Numbered from the stretch's first letter, positions 23,212-32,504 are shown. The stretch is DNA of 43,958 nt from an uncultured Collinsella sp. (GCA_900539035.1 UQAU01000017.1:1-43958); one strand, 5' to 3'. Translations and numbers: made by a program. Notes: a model not told the origin generated them from the sequence alone.

Positions 23212-24642
23212 ATGCCATTTCCAAAAGGGTTCCTTTGGGGAGGAGCCACCGCCGCCAACCAATGCGAGGGAGGTTATGACGAGGGCGGCCGCGGCCTTGC
23301 CAACGTCGACGTCATCCCACACGGGCCGGAGCGCAACGACGTAAGTCGCGGCCTGAGGCGCATGCTCGACTTTGAGCCCGGGTACTACTATCCGGCCCAG
23401 ACGGGCATCGACTTCTACCACCACTACCGCGAGGACATAGCCCTCTTCGCGGAGATTGGCTTTAAGGTCTTTCGCCTCTCCATCGCCTGGAGCCGCATCT
23501 TCCCCAACGGCGACGAGGAGGAGCCCAACGAGGCCGGGCTCGCCTTCTACGAGGACGTGTTCCGCTGCTGCCGCGAGCACGGGATCGAGCCCCTCGTGAC
23601 CATCACGCACTTCGACTGCCCCATCCACCTCGTCAAGAAGTACGGCGCCTGGCGAAACCGCACCCTCATCGAGCTCTACAAGCGGCTCGTGACGGTACTC
23701 TTCAACCGCTACCGCGGCCTCGTGCACTGGTGGATCACGTTCAACGAGATGAACATGATCTTGCACCGTCCCTTCATGGGTGCCGGCATCGTCCTCGAGC
23801 CCGGGGAGAATGCCCGCGAGGCCGAGTACCGCGCCGCGCACAACGAGCTCGTGGCGAGCGCCTGGGCCACCAAGATCGCCCACGAGGTCGATCCGGAGAA
23901 CAAGGTGGGCTGCATGCTCGCCGCGGGAAGCTACTACCCCTACTCCTGTCGTCCCGAGGACGTTCGCGCGGCACAGGTCAAAAACCAGGAGGACCTCTTC
24001 TTCGTGGACGTGCAGGCGCGCGGGCGCTACCCCGGCTACGCGCTTAAGATGCTCGAGCGCGAGGGCATCGACGTGGGCATGACCGCCGAGGACGAGCGCA
24101 TCCTTGCGGAGAACACCGTCGACTTCATCTCGTTTAGCTACTACTCCTCGCGCTGTACCGCGGGCGACCCCGATTCCGTGGGCGGCGTCGCCGAGGGCAA
24201 CGCCTTCGCCGGCGTGGAGAACCCCTACGTGCGCACGAGCGACTGGGGCTGGGTCATCGACCCGCTGGGGTTCCGCATCACGATCAACGACCTCTGGGAC
24301 CGCTACCAGAAGCCGCTCTTTGTGGTGGAGAACGGCCTCGGCGCCTATGACGAGGTGCTTCCCGACGGCACGATCGAGGACGACTACCGCATCGCCTACC
24401 TGCGCGAGCACATCGAGGCCATGCGCGACGCCATCGAGCAGGACGGCGTCGAGATGCTCGGCTACACCACCTGGGGGCCGATCGACCTCGTGAGCGCGGG
24501 CTCCGGCGAGATGGAGAAGCGCTACGGCTTCATCTACGTGGACCGCGACAACCTGGGCAACGGCACGCTCGAGCGCAGGCGCAAGAAGAGCTTCTACTGG
24601 TATCAACAGGCCATCGCCACCAACGGAGGCGACCTGGGCTAG
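23212..24642 (+). CDS. 6-phospho-beta-glucosidase, GH1
   Basis: Cytosolic glycoside hydrolase of 476 residues that splits phosphorylated beta-glucosides delivered by the PTS. The GH1 start PFPKGFLWGGATAANQCEGG is intact. Acid/base Glu179 lies in TFNEMN and nucleophile Glu373 in VVENGLG. The phosphate-recognition loop near the C-terminus, SAGSGEMEKRYGFIYVD, is the form found in 6-phospho enzymes and separates it from plain beta-glucosidases. The ATG at 23212 has an aaggagg site. The PTS gene follows 31 bases later. Confidence 0.94.
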   Translation: MPFPKGFLWGGATAANQCEGGYDEGGRGLANVDVIPHGPERNDVSRGLRRMLDFEPGYYYPAQTGIDFYHHYREDIALFAEIGFKVFRLSIAWSRIFPNGDEEEPNEAGLAFYEDVFRCCREHGIEPLVTITHFDCPIHLVKKYGAWRNRTLIELYKRLVTVLFNRYRGLVHWWITFNEMNMILHRPFMGAGIVLEPGENAREAEYRAAHNELVASAWATKIAHEVDPENKVGCMLAAGSYYPYSCRPEDVRAAQVKNQEDLFFVDVQARGRYPGYALKMLEREGIDVGMTAEDERILAENTVDFISFSYYSSRCTAGDPDSVGGVAEGNAFAGVENPYVRTSDWGWVIDPLGFRITINDLWDRYQKPLFVVENGLGAYDEVLPDGTIEDDYRIAYLREHIEAMRDAIEQDGVEMLGYTTWGPIDLVSAGSGEMEKRYGFIYVDRDNLGNGTLERRRKKSFYWYQQAIATNGGDLG

Positions 24643-24673
24643 CCGCCCGGGCAATATCACTAAGGAGAAAATA

Positions 24674-26122
24674 ATGGCTGAAAAATACGACGACCTGGCC
24701 AGATCCATACTCGAGAACGTAGGCGGCGCCGAGAACGTCGCCAGCGTCGCGCACTGCATCACGCGCGTGCGCTTCAAGCTCAAGGACGAGTCCCGCGCCA
24801 ACACGGCCAAGATTGAGACCCTCAAGGGCGTCATCCAGGTCATCCAGGCCAACGGCCAGTACCAGGTGGTCGTGGGTAACATCGTCGAGGACGTCTACGA
24901 CGCGGTCCTGGAGGCCGGCAACTTCTCGGGCGGCGCAAGCGCCGACGACGAGCCCCAGGGCGATAAGACCGTTGCCTCCGTCGTCATCGACCTCATCTCT
25001 GGCATCTTCCAGCCCATCCTGGGACCGCTTGCCGCCGCAGGCATCATGAAGGGACTGCTTGCCCTCATCACCTACTTCGTCCCGGCCTTTGCAAACGACG
25101 GCCTCTACACGCTGCTCTACACCGTGGCTGACGGCTTCTTCTACTTCCTCCCCGTCGCCCTGGCGTTCAGTGCCGCGCGCAAGTTTCGCATGAACGAGTT
25201 CACCGGCGTGGCAATCGGCGTGGCGCTCCTCTACCCGACGATGGTCGCCCTGACCTCGGGTGAGGCGCTCGGCAGCATCGACCTCGGCGTGGCCGGCACG
25301 TTCTCGTGGTACGCCACCGCCCTCGGGCTCCCTATCATCATGCCCGTGTCCGGCTACGTGAGCTCGGTGATTCCCGTCCTTCTCATGGTGTGGTTCGGCT
25401 CTATCCTTGAGCGCTGGCTCAAGAGCTGGATGCCGGTTGCGCTCAAGATGTTCCTCGTCCCGCTCGCCACGATGACGGTCTCCATCGTCTTGGGCTACCT
25501 CGTCATCGGTCCGGTGGCCACCCTCATCACCAACCTGCTGAGCGCGGCGTTCTCGTTCATCTTCCAGCTCCCCGTGGTTGGTTCCGTCCTGGGCAGCGCC
25601 CTGGTCGGCGGACTGTGGATGTGCCTCGTCATCTTTGGCTTCCACTGGAGCCTCATCCCCATCTCCATCATGAACCTGAACACCCTCGGCCACGACAGCG
25701 TGCTCGCCGCCACCATCGGCCACGGGTTCGCGCTCGGAGCGGTCATCTTTGCCATGTACCTCAGAAACAAGGACGAGCGCTTCCGCGGCATCGCCCTTCC
25801 CGCGATGATCTCCGCCTTCTTCTTCGGCGTCACCGAGCCTGGCATCTACGGCATCGCCCTGCCCAACAAGCGCGCGTTCGTCGTGGCATGCCTGAGCTCC
25901 GCCGTGGGCGGCGCCATCGTGGGAATGACGGGCGCCCTCATGTACATCTCGGGCGGCCTCGGCGTCTTCAACCTGCTCAACTTCATCGACGGGACCCCTG
26001 GTGGCGCCGGGATCTCCCACATGATCTACGCGATCATCGCCTCACTCGTCTCTGCCGTTCTGGCCTTTGTTATCGAGTTCATCACTTACCGACCCAACGA
26101 CGACGAGGAAGGCGCCCGCTAG
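24674..26122 (+). CDS. PTS beta-glucoside transporter EIIBC
   Basis: Membrane permease of 482 residues that imports and phosphorylates beta-glucosides. The IIB domain (about 1-90) has the phosphorylated Cys28 in SVAHCITRVRFKL, and GVIQVIQANGQYQVVVG. The IIC domain (about 105-470) has about ten spans, with GFHWSLIPISIMN and FFFGVTEPGIYGI, the conserved sugar-site motif. There is no C-terminal IIA domain (ends YRPNDDEEGAR), so a separate IIA protein must serve it; none is in this window. An aaggag site precedes the ATG. Confidence 0.95.
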   Translation: MAEKYDDLARSILENVGGAENVASVAHCITRVRFKLKDESRANTAKIETLKGVIQVIQANGQYQVVVGNIVEDVYDAVLEAGNFSGGASADDEPQGDKTVASVVIDLISGIFQPILGPLAAAGIMKGLLALITYFVPAFANDGLYTLLYTVADGFFYFLPVALAFSAARKFRMNEFTGVAIGVALLYPTMVALTSGEALGSIDLGVAGTFSWYATALGLPIIMPVSGYVSSVIPVLLMVWFGSILERWLKSWMPVALKMFLVPLATMTVSIVLGYLVIGPVATLITNLLSAAFSFIFQLPVVGSVLGSALVGGLWMCLVIFGFHWSLIPISIMNLNTLGHDSVLAATIGHGFALGAVIFAMYLRNKDERFRGIALPAMISAFFFGVTEPGIYGIALPNKRAFVVACLSSAVGGAIVGMTGALMYISGGLGVFNLLNFIDGTPGGAGISHMIYAIIASLVSAVLAFVIEFITYRPNDDEEGAR

Positions 26123-26258
26123 CTTGCGCCCTTTTCGACCAGCTCTATGTAATTGAGGAGCAGTTGAGGTGGGCGAGGGCCGAGGTCGGTCGAGGCGGCC
26201 GCCCCGTGTCCGGGATAACCTGCCCGAAGGCGTCTAGTTTTCCCAAACGGCGCTGAAA

Positions 26259-26675
26259 TGAACTTCGCCCCGATACTTGGACGGGTCAATTAGCGACCTA
26301 TGTCGCACATGGGGACTGATTCCGGAACTCCTCCGGGGTCAGTCCCTTTTGCTTAACCCGCCTCCTCTTGTTCCAGTGAACGGTATAGGCTTCGAGGTCC
26401 CGCTTGAACTCTTCGAAGCTCCGCCACGTCCGGTTCCTGTAGAACTCGTCCTTCAGGCGCCCGGGCAGCAGCTCCGTCGCATGAGCTTGCCTCGCACGCC
26501 GCCGGCCCCGGCCGGGTCCGGGCACCCTTCGGCCTCCCGCCGGCCTTCGGCGCGCCCGTACCCCCCCCTGTCGCAAAGCTCTGCTGCAAGAGTCCTCAGC
26601 GTGGCGTCGTGCCTGACTCTCCCGTCCATAAAGAAGCCCCCATTTCTAATGTTCAAGAAATGAGGGGGCGGTTCA
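26259..26675 (-). mobile_element. Internally deleted IS3-family element with both terminal repeats
   Basis: About 417 bases bounded by related inverted ends: tgaacttcgccccgatactt on the plus strand from 26259, and tgaaccgccccctcatttct on the minus strand from 26675. Both keep tgaac, cccc and cttg in register. Between them, minus-strand frames resemble an IS3 orfA start (VRHDATLRTLAAELCDRG, about 26630-26570) and the C-terminus of an orfB transposase ending at 26298. The middle, including the DDE core, is missing, so it cannot move by itself. No clear target-site duplication was seen. The stretch 26123-26258 before it shows nothing recognisable. Confidence 0.7.
26298..26475 (-). pseudogene. 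IS3-family transposase orfB, C-terminal fragment
   Basis: Reads LKDEFYRNRTWRSFEEFKRD, then LEAYTVHWNKRRRVKQKGLT and PEEFRNQSPCAT before the TAG at 26298-26300. This is the end of the integrase core and tail of IS150-like transposases (normally LK-x-EF-Y, then YN-x-x-R, LGL-x-P-x-E). Upstream the frame is disrupted and the catalytic residues DD(35)E are absent apart from the terminal region. Confidence 0.75.
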
Positions 26676-26680
26676 ATTTC

Positions 26681-26733
26681 GGGACGGGGATTAAATAATC
26701 ATTCGGTGCAAATTGATTATTTTATCCCCGTCT
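26681..26733. repeat. Hairpin with approximately 20-bp arms
   Basis: Arms gggacggggattaaataatca (26681-26701, quoted with its first base pairing optional) and 26714-26733 pair with one mismatch around a short loop. It lies 36 bases beyond the rlmD stop on the minus strand and next to the IS3 remnant. AT-rich inner and GC-rich outer parts differ from a classic terminator. The gggac word near the outer end is shared with other hairpins here. Confidence 0.7.
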
Positions 26734-26769
26734 CAGAAAAATCATCGGGCGTGGTCTTGGGCAAACAGT

Positions 26770-28083
26770 CTAGTTGCGCTTGAGGTGGACGACGGTTTCG
26801 CAGTGGAAGGTTTGCGGGAATAGGTCGACCGGCGTGATCTTGACGGGGGAGAAGGTGCCCTCCTCGACAAAGCGCTTGAGGTCGCGGGCCAGAGTCGCCG
26901 GGTCGCAGCTCACGTAAGCGACATCGCGGGCACTCGTGCTCGCGATGAGGTCGATCGCCTCGGGGGCGAGGCCCGCACGCGGCGGGTCGACCACCAAGAC
27001 GTCGGCGTCCTGATCGGGGAACTCGCGCACCGCGTCGCCGCCGATGACGTCGACGTTATCGAGCTTGTTGATCTCCAGGTTACGGCGTAGATCGCGCACG
27101 GCCGGGCCATAGGCCTCGACGGCGGCGACAAAATCGCAGCGGCGGGCGAGCGGCAGGGTAAAGGTGCCGGCACCGCAGTACAGGTCCACGGCCAGCTCGT
27201 CTTCCTGCGGGTCGAGGGCGTCCATAACGAGCTCAATCAAAATCTCGGCGCCCTTGGTATTGACTTGGAAGAACGACGGAGCAGACAGGCGCATCTGGCC
27301 TTCGGCGATATTCTCGGTCCATGAGCCCTCTCCGGCGAGCATTTCGACTTTGGAAACGCGGCGGGCTTTCTTCTCGCCCTTGCTCATCACGCGCACCACG
27401 CTCGTGGGATGAGCGGCATCCGCCAGCACGCGGGAGACCTGCGAGCGCGGGAAGGAACCCGTGGGCGTCCAGAGTGCGACCTCGAGCGCCTTGGTGCGGC
27501 GCGATGCGCGAATGCCTACGCGTTCGAGCCCCAAGTCATGGCTGCCGCTCAGATAGTTGAGTGCGCCGACGACCGATTTGAGCGCCTTCGGGAAGCGCTT
27601 GTCGAACAGCGGGCACGTATCGACGGTCACGATTTTGCTGGGGTCGACACCGTGCATGCCAAGGCGCACGCGACCGTTGACGACGGTCGGTTCGAGCTCG
27701 ATTTTATTGCGGTAGCCCCAGTCGTCCTTGGTGTGGCAGATGGGCTGTACCAACTCATCGACCTGCTCAGGAGCGAACTTGCCGATGCGCTCGAGCGTGG
27801 AGCGCAGGTTTTGCTCCTTGGCGGCGAGCTGTGCCGTGCGCGAGAGATTGCCCCACGAACAACCGCCACAGATGCCCACGAAGGGGCAGGGAGGCTGAAT
27901 GCGATCGGGGCTTGGCTCCAGAATCTCGGTGGCGCGGGCGCGCATGAACGACTTGCCGTCCTGCATGACCTCGGCCTCGACGGTGTCGCCTGCCACGGCG
28001 CCCTGCACAAAGACGGCCTTGCCGTTGTCGGCGTGCGCCAGCCCGTCGGCGCCGTAGGTCATCGATTCTATAGTGAGCTTCAT
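26770..28083 (-). CDS. RlmD/RumA-type RNA (uracil-5-)-methyltransferase
   Basis: SAM-dependent RNA methyltransferase of 437 residues from the ATG at 28083. An N-terminal TRAM domain (MKLTIESMTYGADGLAHADN) binds RNA. Four cysteines for the iron-sulfur cluster are visible: Cys66, Cys72, Cys75 (CPFVGICGGC) and Cys157 (DTCPLF). The SAM site is VDLYCGAGTFTLPLA, DPPRAG follows, and the catalytic Cys lies in YVSCDPATLARDL. Whether the target is 23S rRNA (RlmD-like) or tRNA cannot be fixed from sequence; the iron-sulfur set favours RlmD/RlmCD. A further upstream start at 28119 is possible but has a poorer context. Confidence 0.9.
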   Translation of the reverse strand: MKLTIESMTYGADGLAHADNGKAVFVQGAVAGDTVEAEVMQDGKSFMRARATEILEPSPDRIQPPCPFVGICGGCSWGNLSRTAQLAAKEQNLRSTLERIGKFAPEQVDELVQPICHTKDDWGYRNKIELEPTVVNGRVRLGMHGVDPSKIVTVDTCPLFDKRFPKALKSVVGALNYLSGSHDLGLERVGIRASRRTKALEVALWTPTGSFPRSQVSRVLADAAHPTSVVRVMSKGEKKARRVSKVEMLAGEGSWTENIAEGQMRLSAPSFFQVNTKGAEILIELVMDALDPQEDELAVDLYCGAGTFTLPLARRCDFVAAVEAYGPAVRDLRRNLEINKLDNVDVIGGDAVREFPDQDADVLVVDPPRAGLAPEAIDLIASTSARDVAYVSCDPATLARDLKRFVEEGTFSPVKITPVDLFPQTFHCETVVHLKRN

Positions 28084-28132
28084 ATCCCTGCCTGTCATTC
28101 GCGTTGTTGTTCGCACCATGGTAGCAGGGAAA

Positions 28133-28172
28133 AGCGCCCCGCATCTGAGGCTTTCCTCAAATGCGGGACGCT
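28133..28172 (-). terminator. Terminator between ppk and rlmD
   Basis: Arms 28133-28150 and 28155-28172 (agcgccccgcatctgagg with cctcaaatgcgggacgct) pair over 18 bases with two mismatches/wobbles. On the minus strand the stem is followed by tttt. It lies just after the ppk stop. Confidence 0.85.
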
Positions 28173-28196
28173 TCTACAAACTGCTTCTACAAAAGA

Positions 28197-30710
28197 CTAT
28201 TTCGTCTTGCCGGTAATGAGCGTCTTAAGACCCAGGCCGATCAGGCCCAGACCCATGCGCACGCGACCGGGGCGATGGCGCTCGATGGCCTTGGTCTTGC
28301 CGGTGGGCTTATCGCGGCGGGCGCTCTTCTCGGACGCGGGCTTGGCCGCCTGCGGTTGGGGCCGAGGAGCAGGCTCGGACTCAGGCTCTATGACGGTTGC
28401 CTGGACCTTCTGGACCTCGGGTGCGGCCGGCTGCGGCTCGGGCTCAGGCTGGGACGCGAGCGCGGGATCTGCCTTGGCAACTGCTTCCGGCTCGGCAATG
28501 GGCTCGACAACTGCCTCGCGCTCAACCTCGGCCCGAATAGCTTCCTCGGCCGCGTGCTCCTTTTCCTGTGCGCGCTGCTGCGCGGCCGCCTCGGCGTTGC
28601 GATAGGCGCGCTCCAGCAGAGCTTCCTGAGAGTTGAAGGGCTTCTCACCCTCTGCACGCTCCACGGGGACCCAGGTACCGTCGCTCGTGAGGCTGCGGGC
28701 CTTCACGTTGTCGCGCAGCTGCATGCCCATGTACTCGTGCACCAGGGCGCGGCAGGTGGGGTCGAGTACGGGGAAGGCGATCTCGACGCGGTGCTCGGTG
28801 TTGCGCGTCATCATGTCGGCCGAGCTCAGGTAGATCATGTCCGAGTCCACGCCAAAGGCGTAAACACGCGCATGCTCCAAAAAGCGTCCGACGATAGAAC
28901 GGACATGCACATTCTCGGTCTTGCCCGGAACGCCCGGCTTGAGGCACGAAATGCCGCGGATGATCATGTCTACGCGGACTCCTGCGCACGACGCCTCGGC
29001 GATCTTGTCGATGACCTCGCGGTCGGTGAGCGAGTTGAGCTTAAAGAACACGCGGGCGGGCTCGCCAGCGAGGGCGCGCTGGATCTCGCGATCCAGGCCG
29101 CGCATGATGAGCGGCTTCAGGCCGACCGGCGCCACGCCCAGGAAGCGGTAATCGCCGCGCAGGTTGCCCAGCGACAGGTTGCGGAAGAACAAGTTGGCGT
29201 CCTCGCCGATGCCGGGATGGGCGGTCATGAGCATAAAGTCGCTGTAGAGCTTGGCCGTCTTCTCGTTAAAGTTGCCGGTGCCCAACAGCGTCAGGCGTGT
29301 AAGTGCCATGCCCTCGCGATAGGTGAGCTGGCAGATCTTGGAGTGGCACTTAAAGCCTTCGGAGCCGTAGATGACGGTGCAGCCTGCCTCTTCCAGACGC
29401 TCGGCCCACTCGATGTTGTTCTGCTCGTCGAAGCGGGCGCGGAGCTCCATGAGCACCGTGACCTCTTTGCCGTTCTCGGCGGCATCGATCAGCGACTCGC
29501 ACAGGCGGCTCTGCTTGGCCACGCGGTAGAGCGTGATGCGCAGCGAGATGCACTCGGGGTCGTAGGCTGCCTCGTGCACCAGATCCAGGAAGGGGTTCAT
29601 GGCCTCATAGGGATAAAAGAGCAGCTTGTCGTGCTGAAGTACCTGCTCGCGGATGGAGCGGGTCATATCGATGGTGGGGTTGGGCTGCGGCTTAAACGGC
29701 GTAAAGAGCAGCTCGTTGCGCAGGTGCTCGGGAATCTTGCCCTCAATGCCGAAGACATAGCCCAGGTTGAGCGGGATATCGCAGGTAAAGACCGAGCGAC
29801 GTGAGAGCTCGAGCGCCTTGCGGATAGTCTTGAGCGTCTGCTTCTCGAGTGAGCCCGAGACGGCGAGCACTACCGGCTGCAGGCGCAGGCGCTTCTTGAG
29901 GATGCGCTTCATATGCTGGCGGTAGTCCTCTTCCTCCTCGACGCCCTCGCCGTCCGGGTCGATATCGGCGTTGCGGGTGACGCGGATGAGCGCGCGGTCG
30001 AGCGGCTTATAGGAGCCAAAGCAGCTGTCCAGGCAGGCGAGGATGACGTCCTCGAGCAGAATGTAGGAGTAGGTGCCGGTGGGCGAGGGAATCTCGACCA
30101 CGCGGTTCATCGAGGCGGGAATCTCGATAAGGCCCAGCAGGCTCTCCTCGTCGGTGACGCCGTCCAGGCCACAAGCCAGATAGAGCGCTCCGTTGCGCAG
30201 GTTGGGGAAGGGGTGGCGCGGGTCGATGACCAACGGCGAGATGACCGGCGATACGTAGGCCTGGAAATAGCGGGTTACAAAGGTGCGTTCCTCGGGCGTA
30301 AGCGAATCGATGCGGGCGCGGTGAACGCCCAGAGTGTCGAGCTTGCCCTCGATGCTCTTAAAGATCGACTCCCAGCGGGTAAGGAGCCCGGGCAGCTCTG
30401 CCATGACGGCATCGACCTGTTCGGAGGCGGTCATATTGCTCTTGTTATCGACAGGCTGTTTTTTGAGTTCTGCCAGGTCGGACAGGCCGCCCACGCGTAC
30501 CATAAGGAATTCGTCGAGGTTGGACTCGAAGATCGAGACGAATTTAAGGCGCTCGAACAGCGGCACGGACTCATCAAAAGCCTCGTCGAGCACACGGTTG
30601 TCAAAGCGTAGCCAGCTGAGCTCTCGGTTCTGCGTGTACGAGAAGTCGCGCGGCGGTTTGCGCAGCTTTGCGGCGGCTTGCTTTTTTTCGATTTTGCTCG
30701 GCATATGCAT
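28197..30710 (-). CDS. ppk1: Polyphosphate kinase 1 with long C-terminal extension
   Basis: Makes inorganic polyphosphate from ATP at the membrane; 837 residues, about 150 longer than usual. The N-terminal domain begins FSYTQNRELSWLRFDNRVLDEA, and FESNLDEFLMVRVGGL is typical. The catalytic domain has the autophosphorylated His in EGFKCHSKIC, FNEKTAKLYSDFMLMTA, and the second conserved His region MMTRNTEHRVEIAFPV. After about residue 683 there is an Ala/Glu-rich helical stretch, a Pro/Glu/Gln-rich linker and a basic tail (RRDKPTGKTKAIERHRPGR) ending in a short hydrophobic GLGLIGLGLKTLI. The start is uncertain: ATGs at 30710 and 30704 both have only weak ribosome sites. Confidence 0.93.
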   Translation of the reverse strand: MHMPSKIEKKQAAAKLRKPPRDFSYTQNRELSWLRFDNRVLDEAFDESVPLFERLKFVSIFESNLDEFLMVRVGGLSDLAELKKQPVDNKSNMTASEQVDAVMAELPGLLTRWESIFKSIEGKLDTLGVHRARIDSLTPEERTFVTRYFQAYVSPVISPLVIDPRHPFPNLRNGALYLACGLDGVTDEESLLGLIEIPASMNRVVEIPSPTGTYSYILLEDVILACLDSCFGSYKPLDRALIRVTRNADIDPDGEGVEEEEDYRQHMKRILKKRLRLQPVVLAVSGSLEKQTLKTIRKALELSRRSVFTCDIPLNLGYVFGIEGKIPEHLRNELLFTPFKPQPNPTIDMTRSIREQVLQHDKLLFYPYEAMNPFLDLVHEAAYDPECISLRITLYRVAKQSRLCESLIDAAENGKEVTVLMELRARFDEQNNIEWAERLEEAGCTVIYGSEGFKCHSKICQLTYREGMALTRLTLLGTGNFNEKTAKLYSDFMLMTAHPGIGEDANLFFRNLSLGNLRGDYRFLGVAPVGLKPLIMRGLDREIQRALAGEPARVFFKLNSLTDREVIDKIAEASCAGVRVDMIIRGISCLKPGVPGKTENVHVRSIVGRFLEHARVYAFGVDSDMIYLSSADMMTRNTEHRVEIAFPVLDPTCRALVHEYMGMQLRDNVKARSLTSDGTWVPVERAEGEKPFNSQEALLERAYRNAEAAAQQRAQEKEHAAEEAIRAEVEREAVVEPIAEPEAVAKADPALASQPEPEPQPAAPEVQKVQATVIEPESEPAPRPQPQAAKPASEKSARRDKPTGKTKAIERHRPGRVRMGLGLIGLGLKTLITGKTK

Positions 30711-31110
30711 CTGTCCGTTCAGTCCCCGCAGGGGACGGTAGCCTAACACTATTCACTATTGTCTCAATTTAGTCGACTTGCGGCACGGACGTATTGTGCG
30801 AACGGTATCTTTACCTACTTCTTACGCTGTCAAGCATGCAACTAACTGCCTGACTCGTTTTGAAAACAATCTATATCCATACTCAACTGGTGAGGATGTA
30901 TGAATAAGAATGATTGCGAGCTGAATATAATCGAATCCAAATCGAATCGCGGACAAACGACATATATATGCAGAAAACCGTTTTAGCTATGCAATTCCTA
31001 AACATGAAAATATTTGTGCAATCTGGCTTAATTCCTTAGAAAAAAGAACGTTTACCTTTGAAAACATGCTTTAGAAAACTGAAGTGCATCATGGGGGAAT
31101 CATATGCGAT
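30711..31110. other. AT-rich spacer between divergent ppk and arcA
   Basis: About 400 bases without a gene. It is much more A/T-rich than the surroundings. It contains one isolated gaacggtatc (30800-30809), the reverse complement of the ccgttc operator word found before arcA, and an aaccgtttt at about 30976. No RNA gene or terminator was recognised. Confidence 0.5.
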
Positions 31111-31113
31111 ATA

Positions 31114-31179
31114 CCGTTCATCGCACTTTGCTGACCGTTCGGGGGCGAGGTGGAATTGCGGGTGGTTTTTGGATATAAC
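31114..31179 (+). promoter_or_regulatory. arcA copy 1 promoter with two ccgttc direct repeats
   Basis: The word ccgttc occurs at 31114-31119 and 31135-31140, exactly 21 bases apart (two helical turns). It is followed by ggggcgagg, a -35-like tggaat at 31151-31156, a 17-base spacer and -10 tataac at 31174-31179. The same layout and spacing precede arcA copy 2, although the rest of the upstream DNA has diverged. An activator binding the direct repeats beside the -35 box is inferred. Confidence 0.7.
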
Positions 31180-31237
31180 TAGAGCTGTCAGCAAGCAGCG
31201 TCCCATACGGAGGGGCGCCGATACATTCGGCCAGTAA

Positions 31238-32504
31238 GGCCCGAAAGAAAGGTAGGAGGCCATGACGAAAGGTCTGCACGTGCCTTCCGAGATCGGCAAG
31301 CTCAGGAAGGTCTGCCTGCACCGTCCCGGCGACGAGCTCCTCAACCTGCCGCCCGACGAGCTCGAGCGACTCCTGTTCGACGACGTCCCGTTCCTGGAGG
31401 TCGCGCAGCAGGAGCACGACACCTTCGCCCAGATCCTGAGGGACCAGGGCGTGGAGGTCCTCTACCTCGAGAACCTCGTCGCCGAGGTGTTCGACCAGGT
31501 CCCCGGCGCCCGCGCCGAGTTCACCGACCAGTACATCGCCGAGGCCGGCATCCGCGGCCAGCACATGCCGCAGATCGTCCGCGAGAAGCTGGACTCCATC
31601 GAGGACAACCTCGAGTTCGTAAAGAAGACCATGGCCGGCATGACCAAGGCCGAGATCGACCTGCCCCTCACGGCGTCCACGACCCTCGACTCCCTGGTCA
31701 ACTCCGAGTCCGAGTCCGACCTGATCATCGACCCGATGCCCAACCTCTACTTCACCCGCGACCCGTTCGCGGTCGTCGGCGAGGGCGTCAACCTCAACCG
31801 CATGTACTCGGTCACCCGCAACCGCGAGACCCTGTACGGCAAGTACGTCTTCAAGTACCACCCCGACTACAAGGACGTCTCCCTGTACTTCCGCCGCGAC
31901 TGCCAGTTCCACACCGAGGGCGGCGACGTGCTGAACATCAACGAGAAGACCCTCGCCGTCGGCATCTCCCAGCGCACCCAGGCCGCGGCCATCGACGTCA
32001 TGGCCCAGAACATCTTCTGGAACTCCGACTCCAAGGTCGAGCGCATCCTGGCCTTCGACATCCCGGTCTCGCGCGCCTTCATGCACCTCGACACGGTCTT
32101 CACCCAGATCGACGTCGATAAGTTCACGATCCACCCCGCCATCATGGGCACCCTGCGCGTCTACGAGCTGACCGCCGGCAAGAACCCGGGCGACGTGAAC
32201 ATCCGCCTGATCGAGGACACCCTCGAGCACGTCCTGGAGGACGCCACCGGCGTCGACCAGGTCAAGCTGATCCCCTGCGGCGGCGGCGACCCGATCGCGG
32301 CCTCCCGCGAGCAGTGGAACGACGGCTCCAACACCCTGTGCGTCGAGCCCGGCAAGATCTGCGTCTACGCCCGCAACACCGTCACCAACGACGTGCTGTA
32401 CAAGGAGGGCCTGGACCTTCTCGTCGTGCCCTCCGCCGAGCTCTCCCGCGGCCGCGGCGGCCCGCGCTGCATGAGCATGCCCTTCTGGCGCGAGGACCTC
32501 TAAG
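31238..32504 (+). repeat. 1267-bp repeat unit, arcA copy 1
   Basis: This segment, starting in the leader at ggcccgaaagaaagg and ending just after the arcA stop, appears base-for-base identical to 34328-35594, with an offset of 3090 bases. Sequence on both sides diverges at once. Translations in other frames are also identical, which supports nucleotide identity rather than just protein identity. Confidence 0.9.
31262..32503 (+). CDS. arcA: Arginine deiminase, copy 1
   Basis: Converts L-arginine to citrulline and ammonia in the cytosol, the first step of the arginine deiminase pathway; 413 residues, normal length. Family motifs are SEIGKLRKVCLHRPGDEL at the N-terminus, YFTRDPFAVVG (near residue 160), HTEGGDVLNIN, FMHLDTVFTQID, IPCGGGD, and the C-terminal RGRGGPRCMSMPF with nucleophile Cys403. 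The ribosome site (ggtaggagg) is strong and codons are almost all C/G-ending, consistent with very high expression. The protein is identical to the copy at 34352. A terminator follows at 32564, so it is probably transcribed alone. Confidence 0.96.
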   Translation: MTKGLHVPSEIGKLRKVCLHRPGDELLNLPPDELERLLFDDVPFLEVAQQEHDTFAQILRDQGVEVLYLENLVAEVFDQVPGARAEFTDQYIAEAGIRGQHMPQIVREKLDSIEDNLEFVKKTMAGMTKAEIDLPLTASTTLDSLVNSESESDLIIDPMPNLYFTRDPFAVVGEGVNLNRMYSVTRNRETLYGKYVFKYHPDYKDVSLYFRRDCQFHTEGGDVLNINEKTLAVGISQRTQAAAIDVMAQNIFWNSDSKVERILAFDIPVSRAFMHLDTVFTQIDVDKFTIHPAIMGTLRVYELTAGKNPGDVNIRLIEDTLEHVLEDATGVDQVKLIPCGGGDPIAASREQWNDGSNTLCVEPGKICVYARNTVTNDVLYKEGLDLLVVPSAELSRGRGGPRCMSMPFWREDL

